64,000 nt of DNA, taken from assembly GCA_965656875.1 (NCBI GenBank), contig CBFHMJ010000003.1, positions 372,001-436,000 on the forward strand. The letters are read 5' to 3'. Source of the DNA: CBFHMJ01 sp965656875 (GTDB taxonomy: Bacteria > Pseudomonadota > Gammaproteobacteria > Enterobacterales > Alteromonadaceae). A program made the translations under genes and the position numbers. Positions 16,981 through 25,989 of this stretch are shown piece after piece. Under the pieces are notes generated by a model. The model had not been told where the DNA came from, made no database searches, and saw nothing but the letters and a program-made list of their open reading frames with translations. How positions within the stretch are numbered: the stretch's first letter is position 1; every line of letters begins with the position of its first letter.

Positions 16981-18114
16981 TTGACTAAATCCGCCCTTTT
17001 GGTACTTGAAGACGGTACTGTATTTCGCGGGACTGCAATCGGCGCTGAAGGACTTGCCGTCGGGGAGGTTGTTTTTAATACCTCAATGACTGGATATCAG
17101 GAGATTTTAACTGATCCGTCATATGCTGAACAAATTGTAACGCTCACATATCCTCACATTGGCAATACCGGCACTAATGATGAAGATATTGAATCCAATC
17201 AGATTTGGGCTAAAGGCCTAATCATTCGTGACCTTCCTCTTTTAAGTAGTAACTTCAGAAATCAACAATCCCTTTCCGATTATCTTAAATCAAATAATAT
17301 CCTTGGAATCGCCGACATCGACACTCGTAAGCTAACGCGCATTTTACGAGAAAAAGGTGCTCAAAACGGCTGTATCCTGGCGGGAGATTCATTGGATGAA
17401 GCAGCTGCGCTTGCTTCTGCAAGAGATTTCCCGGGTTTGAAAGGTATGGACCTGGCAAAAGTGGTTTCAACAACAGAACGTTATCAGTGGAATGCTGGTA
17501 GCTGGGCATTAGGCGAAGGTTTCAGCACGCTGGCTGATGACGATGCTGAATTCCATGTTGTTGCTTATGACTTTGGTGTGAAGAAAAATATTTTACGCAT
17601 GTTAGTTGACCGTAAGTGTCGCCTGACAGTCGTTCCGGCTCAAACGCCTGCTGATGAAGTGCTGGCGCTAAATCCTGATGGTATTTTCTTATCGAATGGT
17701 CCGGGTGATCCAGAGCCATGTGATTACGCCATTTCAGCGATTAAATCCTTCCTTGAAACCGACATTCCGGTCTTTGGTATTTGTCTTGGTCACCAGTTAC
17801 TGGCATTAGCCAGTGGTGCTAACACACTGAAAATGAAATTCGGTCATCACGGTGCTAACCACCCGGTAAAAGACGTTGATGCGAATCAGGTGATGATCAC
17901 CAGCCAGAATCACGGTTTTGCTGTTGATGAAGCATCGTTACCAGAAACCCTTCGTGCAACGCATTTTTCTTTGTTTGATGGTTCTCTACAGGGCATTCAT
18001 CGCACAGATAAAGCGGCCTTTAGTTTCCAGGGGCACCCTGAAGCAAGTCCGGGTCCACACGAAGCAGGTAAGTTGTTTGATCACTTCATTGAGTTAATGA
18101 AGAAAAACGCCTGA
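16981..18114 (+). CDS. carA: Carbamoyl-phosphate synthase small subunit (glutaminase)
   Basis: CarA hydrolyses glutamine and channels ammonia to CarB to make carbamoyl phosphate for arginine and pyrimidine synthesis. The 377-residue protein has the N-terminal CPSase domain and a C-terminal class I glutamine amidotransferase domain with the nucleophile Cys in FGICLGHQL and the His/Glu of GHPEASPGP. The start is TTG at 16981 with an excellent AGGAGG site. carB follows after 164 nt. Confidence 0.97.
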   Translation: MTKSALLVLEDGTVFRGTAIGAEGLAVGEVVFNTSMTGYQEILTDPSYAEQIVTLTYPHIGNTGTNDEDIESNQIWAKGLIIRDLPLLSSNFRNQQSLSDYLKSNNILGIADIDTRKLTRILREKGAQNGCILAGDSLDEAAALASARDFPGLKGMDLAKVVSTTERYQWNAGSWALGEGFSTLADDDAEFHVVAYDFGVKKNILRMLVDRKCRLTVVPAQTPADEVLALNPDGIFLSNGPGDPEPCDYAISAIKSFLETDIPVFGICLGHQLLALASGANTLKMKFGHHGANHPVKDVDANQVMITSQNHGFAVDEASLPETLRATHFSLFDGSLQGIHRTDKAAFSFQGHPEASPGPHEAGKLFDHFIELMKKNA

Positions 18115-18172
18115 TTGGCCACATAAGGGCAGGGTATGAGGATTGATTGCACCTGTCCTTAGAGCGAGTTGA

Positions 18173-18196
18173 GCGCCTGATTAGTCAGGCGTTTTC
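18173..18196 (+). terminator. Weak terminator/attenuator between carA and carB
   Basis: CGCCTGA, loop TTAG, TCAGGCG and then TTTTCC. The stem is strong but the T-run is short, so partial termination between carA and carB is possible. Confidence 0.4.
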
Positions 18197-18278
18197 CTAA
18201 ACAAGACCGGATGTCTGACTTAGGAAGTAATCGAGGGTATCCCCTCTTTTTGTTAGCTAGAGTTCAGAGTTTTTTAAG

Positions 18279-21200
18279 ATGCCAAAACGCACAGACATAA
18301 AAAGTGTACTTATCCTCGGCGCTGGTCCGATTGTTATCGGTCAGGCCTGTGAGTTTGATTATTCAGGGGCGCAAGCTTGTAAAGCATTAAGGGAAGAAGG
18401 CTACAGAGTCATACTGGTGAACTCTAATCCAGCGACCATTATGACTGACCCTGAGATGGCTGATGCGACGTACATCGAGCCGATTCACTGGGAAGTGGTA
18501 GAGAATATTATTGAAAAAGAACGGCCGGATGCTGTGTTACCAACGATGGGTGGCCAGACTGCGCTGAACTGTGCGTTAGATCTTGAAAAGCATGGTGTGC
18601 TTGCTAAATATGATGTGGAAATGATTGGTGCGACGGCTGATGCTATCGACAAAGCGGAAGACAGAAGTCGTTTTGATGAAGCAATGCGTTCAATCAACCT
18701 TGAGACTCCACGTTCTGGTATTGCACACAGTATTGAAGAAGCCTACGAAATATTAGAAGAAATTGGCTTCCCTACAATTATTCGTCCATCATTTACTATG
18801 GGTGGTTCTGGTGGTGGTATCGCTTACAACCAGGAAGAGTTTGAAGAAATTTGTCGCCGTGGTTTAGATTTATCACCAATCAATGAATTATTAATCGATG
18901 AATCATTAATTGGCTGGAAAGAATACGAGATGGAAGTTGTTCGTGACAAAAACGACAACTGTATCATCATCTGTTCGATTGAGAATCTGGACCCGATGGG
19001 TATTCATACGGGTGACTCTATTACCGTTGCACCAGCTCAGACACTGACGGACAAAGAATACCAAATCATGCGTAATGCTTCTTTGGCTGTACTACGCGAG
19101 ATTGGTGTTGAGACGGGTGGTTCAAACGTTCAGTTCGGTATTTGCCCGAATACTGGTCGTATGGTCATTATCGAAATGAATCCTCGTGTATCACGTTCTT
19201 CTGCACTGGCTTCAAAAGCAACAGGCTTCCCAATTGCGAAAATCGCAGCAAAACTGGCTGTAGGTTATACACTGGACGAATTATCAAATGATATTACCGG
19301 TGGTAAAACACCTGCTTCTTTCGAGCCTTCTATTGACTACGTAGTAACCAAAATCCCACGTTTTAACTTTGAAAAATTCGCTGGTAGTGAAGACCGTCTG
19401 ACTACTCAAATGAAGTCAGTTGGTGAGGTAATGGCGATTGGTCGTAACCAACAAGAATCACTACAAAAAGCATTACGTGGTCTTGAAATCGGTGTGAGCG
19501 GTTTTGATCCGGTTATTAATGCTGAAGACCCGGACAGCCATGCCAAACTGGTTCGTGAATTAAAAGAGCCGGGTGCAGAACGTATCTGGTATGTTGCAGA
19601 TGCCTTCAGACAAGGTATGGATCTGGAAGCAGTATTCAAACTGACTAATATTGACCCGTGGTTCCTTGTACAGATTGAAGATATTGTTAACCAGGAAGGT
19701 AATATTCAACAAGCTGGTCTGAGCGGTATCGACAGCGACTTTATGCGTAGTTTAAAACGTAAAGGATTTGCTGATGAGCGCATTGCAGACTTACTGGGTG
19801 TTGCTGAAAGCGAAGTCCGTAAAAAACGTCATGGCTTCGATATCTTCCCGGTGTACAAACGTGTTGATACCTGTGCGGCTGAATTCGCATCAGAAACTGC
19901 TTACATGTATTCAACTTATGACGAGGAATGTGAAGCTAACCCATCTGATAACGATAAAATCATGGTTATTGGTGGTGGTCCAAACCGTATCGGTCAGGGA
20001 ATTGAGTTTGATTATTGCTGTGTTCACGCGGTTCAGGCGATGCGTGCCGATGGTTATGAATCTATCATGGTTAACTGTAATCCTGAGACAGTATCAACGG
20101 ATTATGACACATCAGATCGCTTATATTTCGAATCTATTACCCTTGAAGATGTTCTTGAAATCGTTCGTATTGAAAAACCAAAAGGCGTTATCGTTCAGTT
20201 CGGTGGCCAGACACCGCTGAAACTAGCCAGAGAGCTTGAAGCGAATGGTGTTCCAGTGATTGGAACATCACCTGATGCAATTGACAGAGCAGAAGATCGT
20301 AAGCGTTTCCAGCAAATGGTTGAAAAGCTAGGTTTGCGCCAGCCACCTAATGCAACAGTAACGTCACTGGATGAAGCGATTGTAAAAGCAGAACAAATTG
20401 GCTACCCGCTAGTTGTTCGTCCTTCCTATGTTCTGGGTGGTCGTGCGATGGAAATCGTTTACGATGAATCAGATTTGCGTCGTTATATGAATGAAGCAGT
20501 TAGTGTGAGTAATGAAGCACCAGTATTGCTTGATTTGTTCCTCGATAACGCAACAGAAGTTGATATTGATGCGGTATGTGACGGTACTGATGTTGTGATT
20601 GGCGGCATCATGGAGCACATCGAACAAGCCGGTGTTCACTCGGGTGACTCAGCCTGTTCATTACCACCTCATTCATTATCTGACGAATTACAAAATGTTA
20701 TGCGTGAACAGGTTCGCGCAATGGCTCTGGAACTCGGTGTTGTTGGCTTGATGAACACTCAGTTTGCGGTTAAAGACGGTCTGGTTTATCTGATTGAAGT
20801 TAACCCTCGTGCAGCCAGAACGGTTCCATTTGTCTCTAAAGCAACAGGTGTTGCACTGGCTAAAATTGCAGCACGTGTGATGGCTGGGAAGACATTAAAA
20901 GAATTGGGAGTGGAAAAAGAAACGATTCCTCCTTATTATTCCGTCAAGGAAGTTGTCATCCCATTCAATAAGTTCCACGGTGTTGATCCTATTCTTGGTC
21001 CGGAAATGCGTTCTACTGGTGAAGTTATGGGCGTCGGGGAGTCGTTCCCTGAAGCTTACGCGAAAGCTCAGTTAGGCGCTGGTAATGATATTCCGCAGAA
21101 TGGTCGTGCATTATTGTCAGTTCGCGACAGCGATAAGACGATGATCGTGGAGTTGGCTAAACAGCTTAGAGAATGTGGTTTTGAACTTGATGCTTCCCGT

Positions 21201-21497
21201 GGTACGCACAAAGTGTTGACTGAAGCAAATATCGAATGTGGACGAGTCAACAAAGTATTTGAAGGCCGCCCTCATATGCTTGACCGCATTAAAAATGGTG
21301 AATACAGCTATGTTGTAAACACTACTGAGGGGCGCCAGGCTATCGAAGATTCCAAAGTATTGAGACGCGGAGCGCTACGTTACAAAGCCAACTACACAAC
21401 AACCATGAATGCTGCATTTGCTACTTGTCAGGCGCATTCAGTAGATAGCCGTAGTAATGTTAACTCCGTGCAAGAATTACATAAGAGATTAAAGTAA
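18279..21497 (+). CDS. carB: Carbamoyl-phosphate synthase large subunit
   Basis: CarB makes carbamoyl phosphate from bicarbonate, CarA-derived ammonia and two ATP. The 1072-residue protein shows the duplicated ATP-grasp architecture: carboxyphosphate half (about 1-400), oligomerisation domain, carbamoyl-phosphate half (about 550-930) and a C-terminal MGS-like allosteric domain. Paired motifs such as GAGPIVIGQACEFDYSG and GGGPNRIGQGIEFDYC are clear. Its TAA overlaps the ATG of greA by one base, indicating coupling. Confidence 0.98.
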   Translation: MPKRTDIKSVLILGAGPIVIGQACEFDYSGAQACKALREEGYRVILVNSNPATIMTDPEMADATYIEPIHWEVVENIIEKERPDAVLPTMGGQTALNCALDLEKHGVLAKYDVEMIGATADAIDKAEDRSRFDEAMRSINLETPRSGIAHSIEEAYEILEEIGFPTIIRPSFTMGGSGGGIAYNQEEFEEICRRGLDLSPINELLIDESLIGWKEYEMEVVRDKNDNCIIICSIENLDPMGIHTGDSITVAPAQTLTDKEYQIMRNASLAVLREIGVETGGSNVQFGICPNTGRMVIIEMNPRVSRSSALASKATGFPIAKIAAKLAVGYTLDELSNDITGGKTPASFEPSIDYVVTKIPRFNFEKFAGSEDRLTTQMKSVGEVMAIGRNQQESLQKALRGLEIGVSGFDPVINAEDPDSHAKLVRELKEPGAERIWYVADAFRQGMDLEAVFKLTNIDPWFLVQIEDIVNQEGNIQQAGLSGIDSDFMRSLKRKGFADERIADLLGVAESEVRKKRHGFDIFPVYKRVDTCAAEFASETAYMYSTYDEECEANPSDNDKIMVIGGGPNRIGQGIEFDYCCVHAVQAMRADGYESIMVNCNPETVSTDYDTSDRLYFESITLEDVLEIVRIEKPKGVIVQFGGQTPLKLARELEANGVPVIGTSPDAIDRAEDRKRFQQMVEKLGLRQPPNATVTSLDEAIVKAEQIGYPLVVRPSYVLGGRAMEIVYDESDLRRYMNEAVSVSNEAPVLLDLFLDNATEVDIDAVCDGTDVVIGGIMEHIEQAGVHSGDSACSLPPHSLSDELQNVMREQVRAMALELGVVGLMNTQFAVKDGLVYLIEVNPRAARTVPFVSKATGVALAKIAARVMAGKTLKELGVEKETIPPYYSVKEVVIPFNKFHGVDPILGPEMRSTGEVMGVGESFPEAYAKAQLGAGNDIPQNGRALLSVRDSDKTMIVELAKQLRECGFELDASRGTHKVLTEANIECGRVNKVFEGRPHMLDRIKNGEYSYVVNTTEGRQAIEDSKVLRRGALRYKANYTTTMNAAFATCQAHSVDSRSNVNSVQELHKRLK

Positions 21498-21973
21498 TGG
21501 CACAGATTCCTATGACTGTTCAGGGAGAACAGAGCTTAAGAGAAGAGTTAAACCATCTGAAAACGGTAAGAAGACCTGAAATTATCAACGCAATCGCGGA
21601 AGCTCGTGAGCACGGTGATCTAAAAGAAAACGCCGAATATCATGCAGCTCGAGAAGAGCAGGGCTTTTGTGAAGGTCGTATTCAGGAGATTGAATCTAAG
21701 TTATCAAATGTACAGATTATTGATGTAACTAAGATGGAAAATACAGGGCGTGTCATTTTTGGCACGACTGTAACAGCGATCAATCTGGATAATGATGATG
21801 AAGTTACCTACCGCATCGTTGGTGACGACGAAGCAGATATTAAAGCAAATCTAATTTCGGTGAATTCACCACTTGCACGAGCATTTGTTGGTAAGGAAAT
21901 TGACGATATCGTAGTTGTTAATACGCCAGCCGGACCGGTTGAGTATGAAATTACGGAAGTGCAGTATATTTAG
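21497..21973 (+). CDS. greA: Transcription elongation factor GreA
   Basis: GreA rescues backtracked RNA polymerase by stimulating transcript cleavage through the secondary channel. The 158-residue protein has the N-terminal coiled coil with the acidic tip motif (GDLKENAEYHAAREEQ) and the C-terminal FKBP-like domain. The start overlaps the carB stop, and a strong terminator follows, so it ends the carAB-greA unit. Confidence 0.97.
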   Translation: MAQIPMTVQGEQSLREELNHLKTVRRPEIINAIAEAREHGDLKENAEYHAAREEQGFCEGRIQEIESKLSNVQIIDVTKMENTGRVIFGTTVTAINLDNDDEVTYRIVGDDEADIKANLISVNSPLARAFVGKEIDDIVVVNTPAGPVEYEITEVQYI

Positions 21974-21986
21974 GATGCGCAAACAT

Positions 21987-22019
21987 AAAAAATAAGCCGC
22001 TTAAGCGGCTTATTTTTTA
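21987..22019. terminator. Terminator between greA and yhbY
   Basis: AAAATAAGCCGC, loop TTAA, GCGGCTTATTTTTT. It is symmetric, with both A and T runs, and lies between convergent genes, so it can act in both directions. Confidence 0.85.
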
Positions 22020-22070
22020 TCTGCAAGTTTAGCAATGATAGTCAGCAAGTACTGCTAAGCTAAACTATGA

Positions 22071-22367
22071 CTAATCTTTAGGGATTCGGATTTTCTTTTC
22101 TTCGCTTTCTTTATAAAGAATAAGGGTATGACCGATCACCTGAACTTTAACGGCACCTGTTTCTCTGACAATCGCATCAACAACTTTTTGCTTTAGCTCT
22201 CGGTCTTCTGACGGGATCCGTACTTTAATTAGTTCATGGTGTGACAGTGCGTGCTCTATTTCAGCGATGACGCCTTCAGTTAACCCATTCGACCCAAGTA
22301 ATACAACGGGTTTTAACGAATGAGCCTGACCGCGCAGAAATTGCACTTGTTTTTTACTTAAATTCAT
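22071..22367 (-). CDS. yhbY: CRM-domain RNA-binding protein YhbY
   Basis: This 98-residue protein is a single CRM domain linked to 50S ribosome assembly. The family signatures are visible: an N-terminal basic helix (SKKQVQFLRGQAHSLKPVV), the LLGSNGLTEGVI loop with its GxxG-like turn, and the KVRIPSEDR strand. It is divergent from rlmE, another ribosome assembly factor, a neighbourhood conserved in gammaproteobacteria. Confidence 0.93.
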   Translation of the reverse strand: MNLSKKQVQFLRGQAHSLKPVVLLGSNGLTEGVIAEIEHALSHHELIKVRIPSEDRELKQKVVDAIVRETGAVKVQVIGHTLILYKESEEKKIRIPKD

Positions 22368-22454
22368 ATTGTTACAAATATTTTTTAAATCTACGGTTGA
22401 ATTGGGCGTATTCTACCGCCATCTCGGGTATATTACTAACGATTCATTTTTAGT

Positions 22455-23084
22455 ATGACAAAGAAAAATCAATCCTCCAGTAGTAAACGTTGGTTAAAAG
22501 AACATTTTGACGATGTTTACGTAAAGGAGGCAAAAAAAAGAGGATTACGTTCGAGAGCTGTTTTTAAGCTCGAAGAACTGCAAGCAAAAGATAAATTACT
22601 TCGCCCGGAAATGACAGTTGTCGATTTGGGTGCGGCGCCAGGTGGTTGGTCGCAGTATGCGGTTAGTCAGGTTGGTGATGATGGTAATATCATTGCTTGC
22701 GATATTTTACCGATGGATCCTATTGCAGGCGTGAGCTTTCTACAGGGTGATTTTCGAGAAGAAGCTGTACTTGACGCACTTCTCACAAAAATCGGCGGTA
22801 AAAATGTTGATGTGGTAATGTCTGATATGGCGCCAAATATGAGTGGCAACGGGAGTGTTGACCAGGCGCGATCTATGTACCTTGTTGAACTTGCGCTCGA
22901 TATGTGTCATCAAGTACTGAAAAAAAACGGCAGTTTTGTCGTGAAGGCCTTTCAGGGAGAAGGGTACGATCAATTTTTTAATGATGTTAAATCAGCATTT
23001 GCTACCATTAAAACCAGAAAGCCAGATTCTTCAAGGGCGAGATCCCGTGAAGTCTATATTGTGGCGACCGGATACAAATTGTAG
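22455..23084 (+). CDS. rlmE: 23S rRNA (uridine2552-2'-O)-methyltransferase RlmE
   Basis: RlmE (FtsJ/RrmJ) methylates U2552 in the 50S A-loop. The 209-residue protein has the SAM motif VDLGAAPGGWSQYA and residues consistent with the catalytic K-D-K-E tetrad (K in the N-terminal RSRAVFKL region, D in MSDMAPNMSG, K in FVVKAFQG, E in SREVY). It precedes ftsH by 60 nt, as in E. coli. Confidence 0.96.
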   Translation: MTKKNQSSSSKRWLKEHFDDVYVKEAKKRGLRSRAVFKLEELQAKDKLLRPEMTVVDLGAAPGGWSQYAVSQVGDDGNIIACDILPMDPIAGVSFLQGDFREEAVLDALLTKIGGKNVDVVMSDMAPNMSGNGSVDQARSMYLVELALDMCHQVLKKNGSFVVKAFQGEGYDQFFNDVKSAFATIKTRKPDSSRARSREVYIVATGYKL

Positions 23085-23144
23085 TAAATTTAACGCCTGA
23101 TAAATCAGGTACATCGGGATTATTATTTTAAAGAGGTTATACCC

Positions 23145-25061
23145 TTGAGCGATATGGCAAAAAATCTCATATTATGGCTGGTCATAGCTGTAATTCTTAT
23201 GGCGGTGTTTCAAAGCTTTAACCCGGGTGAGTTTGTTGATCACCAGACAAGCTATACTCAGTTTGTTCAGGATGTAAATCAGGGAAAAGTTAAAGAAGTT
23301 AAAATTTCATACAATGGCGTCATCACAGGTGAAAAACGTGGTGGTGAGCGATTTGAAACGCTAATGCCGATGAGAGATGACGATCTGCTTAATGAGCTAT
23401 TAAAACAAAATGTCAGAGTCGTTGGTGAGGCACCGGAAGAGCCGAGTCTGCTCAAGTCTATTTTCATTTCATGGTTCCCAATTTTCCTATTGATCGGTTT
23501 CTGGATTTTCTTCATGCGCCAAATGCAGGGCGGTGGTGGAAAAGGCGCTATGTCATTCGGCAAAAGCCGGGCGCGTCTGCTGTCGGAAGACCAGGTGAAA
23601 ACAACATTTGCTGATGTTGCTGGTTGCGATGAAGCAAAAGAAGAAGTTAAAGAGCTGGTCGATTTCCTAAAAGATCCTTCCAAATTCCAAAAGCTGGGCG
23701 GCAAAATTCCTAAAGGGGTGTTAATGGTCGGTCAGCCGGGTACTGGTAAAACGCTTCTTGCAAAAGCAATTGCGGGTGAAGCCAAAGTACCATTCTTTGC
23801 CATTTCAGGTTCTGATTTCGTCGAAATGTTTGTTGGTGTGGGTGCATCGCGGGTTCGTGACATGTTCGATCAGGCTAAAAAGTCTGCGCCTTGTATTATC
23901 TTCATTGACGAAATCGATGCTGTAGGCCGTCAGCGTGGCGCCGGTCTTGGCGGTGGTCACGATGAACGAGAGCAAACACTAAACCAGATGTTAGTTGAGA
24001 TGGATGGTTTTGAGGGCAATGAAGGCGTTATCGTCATTGCTGCGACGAACAGACCAGATGTACTTGACCCTGCTTTACTACGTCCGGGTCGTTTTGACCG
24101 TCAGGTTACTGTTGGTTTGCCAGATGTTCGTGGTCGTGAACAAATTCTTAAAGTTCATATGCGCAAGGTTCCAATTGCCAATGATGTTGAGCCATCAATT
24201 ATTGCTCGAGGTACGCCTGGTTTCTCCGGTGCTGATTTAGCAAATCTTGTTAACGAAGCTGCGCTAATGGCTGCTCGTGTTAACTCTCGCATTGTGACAA
24301 TGAAAGAATTCGACAAAGCGAAAGATAAAATCATGATGGGTACGGAACGTAAGACCATGGTGATGAGCGAGAAAGAAAAAGAAATGACTGCTTACCATGA
24401 AGCGGGTCACGCAATCGTTGGGCGTATGGTGCCTGACCATGATCCGGTTTATAAAGTAACTATCATTCCTCGAGGCAGAGCATTGGGTGTAACCATGTAT
24501 CTTCCGGAGCACGATCGCATCAGCCACAGTAAACAGCATTTGGAAAGCATGATGTCCAGTTTGTATGGTGGCCGTATCGCTGAAGAACTTATCTATGGTT
24601 TTGACAATGTTACGACCGGTGCGTCAAATGATATTGAACGTGCTACTGAAATTGCACGAAAAATGGTGACGCAATGGGGCTTGTCAGAAAAACTGGGCCC
24701 GATGCTTTACGCTGAAGAAGAAGGTGAAGTATTCCTGGGACGCTCAGTATCGCAAACTAAGAACGTTGCTGATGAAACAGCTCGTGTAATCGATGAAGAA
24801 GTTCGTTTACTGGTTGATTCAAACTACGACCGTTCGCGCAAAATTCTTGAAGATAATGTAGATATTCTTCATGCGATGAAAGATGCGTTAATGAAATACG
24901 AAACAATTGATGCGAAACAAATTGATGATTTAATGGAACGTCGTGACGTTCGTCCACCAACTGACTGGGTTGAGCCAAAAAAAGACGATCAGCCGAAGAA
25001 TGAAGGTGATTCAGAACAAGAAAACGGTGAAGGTGATTCTGAAGGATCAACTTACCATTAA
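23145..25061 (+). CDS. ftsH: ATP-dependent zinc metalloprotease FtsH
   Basis: FtsH is the inner-membrane AAA+ protease that degrades sigma-32, LpxC and misassembled membrane proteins. The 638-residue protein has two N-terminal membrane helices (about 5-25 and 102-124), an AAA domain with Walker A at residues 196-203, Walker B (CIIFIDEIDAVG) and SRH, and the protease domain with HEAGH (H418, E419, H422). The start is TTG, giving MSDMAKNLILW as in E. coli. Oddity: Walker A reads GQPGTGKT, where nearly all homologues have GPPGTGKT. A terminator follows. Confidence 0.98.
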   Translation: MSDMAKNLILWLVIAVILMAVFQSFNPGEFVDHQTSYTQFVQDVNQGKVKEVKISYNGVITGEKRGGERFETLMPMRDDDLLNELLKQNVRVVGEAPEEPSLLKSIFISWFPIFLLIGFWIFFMRQMQGGGGKGAMSFGKSRARLLSEDQVKTTFADVAGCDEAKEEVKELVDFLKDPSKFQKLGGKIPKGVLMVGQPGTGKTLLAKAIAGEAKVPFFAISGSDFVEMFVGVGASRVRDMFDQAKKSAPCIIFIDEIDAVGRQRGAGLGGGHDEREQTLNQMLVEMDGFEGNEGVIVIAATNRPDVLDPALLRPGRFDRQVTVGLPDVRGREQILKVHMRKVPIANDVEPSIIARGTPGFSGADLANLVNEAALMAARVNSRIVTMKEFDKAKDKIMMGTERKTMVMSEKEKEMTAYHEAGHAIVGRMVPDHDPVYKVTIIPRGRALGVTMYLPEHDRISHSKQHLESMMSSLYGGRIAEELIYGFDNVTTGASNDIERATEIARKMVTQWGLSEKLGPMLYAEEEGEVFLGRSVSQTKNVADETARVIDEEVRLLVDSNYDRSRKILEDNVDILHAMKDALMKYETIDAKQIDDLMERRDVRPPTDWVEPKKDDQPKNEGDSEQENGEGDSEGSTYH

Positions 25062-25089
25062 AAATAACAGCTTAAATTTGTAATAATGC

Positions 25090-25118
25090 AAAACCCCGAT
25101 TCTATCGGGGTTTTTTTA
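25090..25118 (+). terminator. Terminator after ftsH
   Basis: AAAACCCCGAT, loop TCT, ATCGGGGTTTTTTT. A classical intrinsic terminator 28 nt after the stop. Confidence 0.9.
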
Positions 25119-25155
25119 TGATTAACCTATAACTGAACGACAAACGGAATCGCAC

Positions 25156-25989
25156 ATGAATAAGATCATGACAAAGCTACAGGGGCCAGTGCCTCAGATT
25201 ATGGGAATACTTAATGTTACGCCTGATTCTTTTAGTGATGGCGGTAAGTTTACGTCGCCTGATTGTGTATTGAATCAAATTAACGACATGCTGGCACATG
25301 GCGTTGATATTATAGATGTGGGTGGTGAAAGCACCAGACCGGGCGCTCAGGCGGTTTCTGTGGAAGCTGAACTCGACCGTGTAATACCTGTGATAAAGGC
25401 AATCAGAGAGATCACAGATATTCCGGTTTCAGTGGATACCAGTAAACCTGCGGTTATGCAGGCGGCTATAGAAGCTGGAGCTGACATCATTAATGATGTC
25501 AGAGCCTTGCAAGAAGATGGCGCAGTGGAAATGGCTGCGAAACTTGACGTTCCTGTTTGCCTGATGCACATGCAAGGCCAGCCGAGGACTATGCAGGAAA
25601 ACCCGCAATACAATGATGTCACGTCAGATGTGATGTCGTTTTTTGAAGAGAGAATAGATGCATGCAGCAATGCAGGTATCAGTAGAGATAAAATAATGCT
25701 TGACCCAGGGTTTGGGTTTGGTAAAACGCTTGAACATAATTACCGTCTTTTATCCGAACTTGATTTGTTTCAAGAACTGAATCTGCCAATTCTGGTAGGT
25801 ATGTCTCGTAAATCAATGATTGGAAATTTGTTGAATGTGGATACTCATGAACGGCTGGCGGGTAGCCTCGCTTGTGCAGTTATTGCTGCTCAAAAAGGAG
25901 CAAAAGTAATCAGGGTTCATGATGTAAAAGAAACGGTAGAAGCAATAAAGATATGGAAAGCAACACAGTTTGGAGTTTTTGGTGAGTAA
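25156..25989 (+). CDS. folP: Dihydropteroate synthase
   Basis: FolP condenses p-aminobenzoate with dihydropterin pyrophosphate in folate synthesis and is the sulfonamide target. The 277-residue TIM-barrel protein has IMGILNVTPDSFSDGG, the pterin-binding DVGGESTRPGA segment, and the later LDPGFGFGKT motif. Its end overlaps the glmM start by 8 nt, so the two are co-translated. Confidence 0.96.
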   Translation: MNKIMTKLQGPVPQIMGILNVTPDSFSDGGKFTSPDCVLNQINDMLAHGVDIIDVGGESTRPGAQAVSVEAELDRVIPVIKAIREITDIPVSVDTSKPAVMQAAIEAGADIINDVRALQEDGAVEMAAKLDVPVCLMHMQGQPRTMQENPQYNDVTSDVMSFFEERIDACSNAGISRDKIMLDPGFGFGKTLEHNYRLLSELDLFQELNLPILVGMSRKSMIGNLLNVDTHERLAGSLACAVIAAQKGAKVIRVHDVKETVEAIKIWKATQFGVFGE

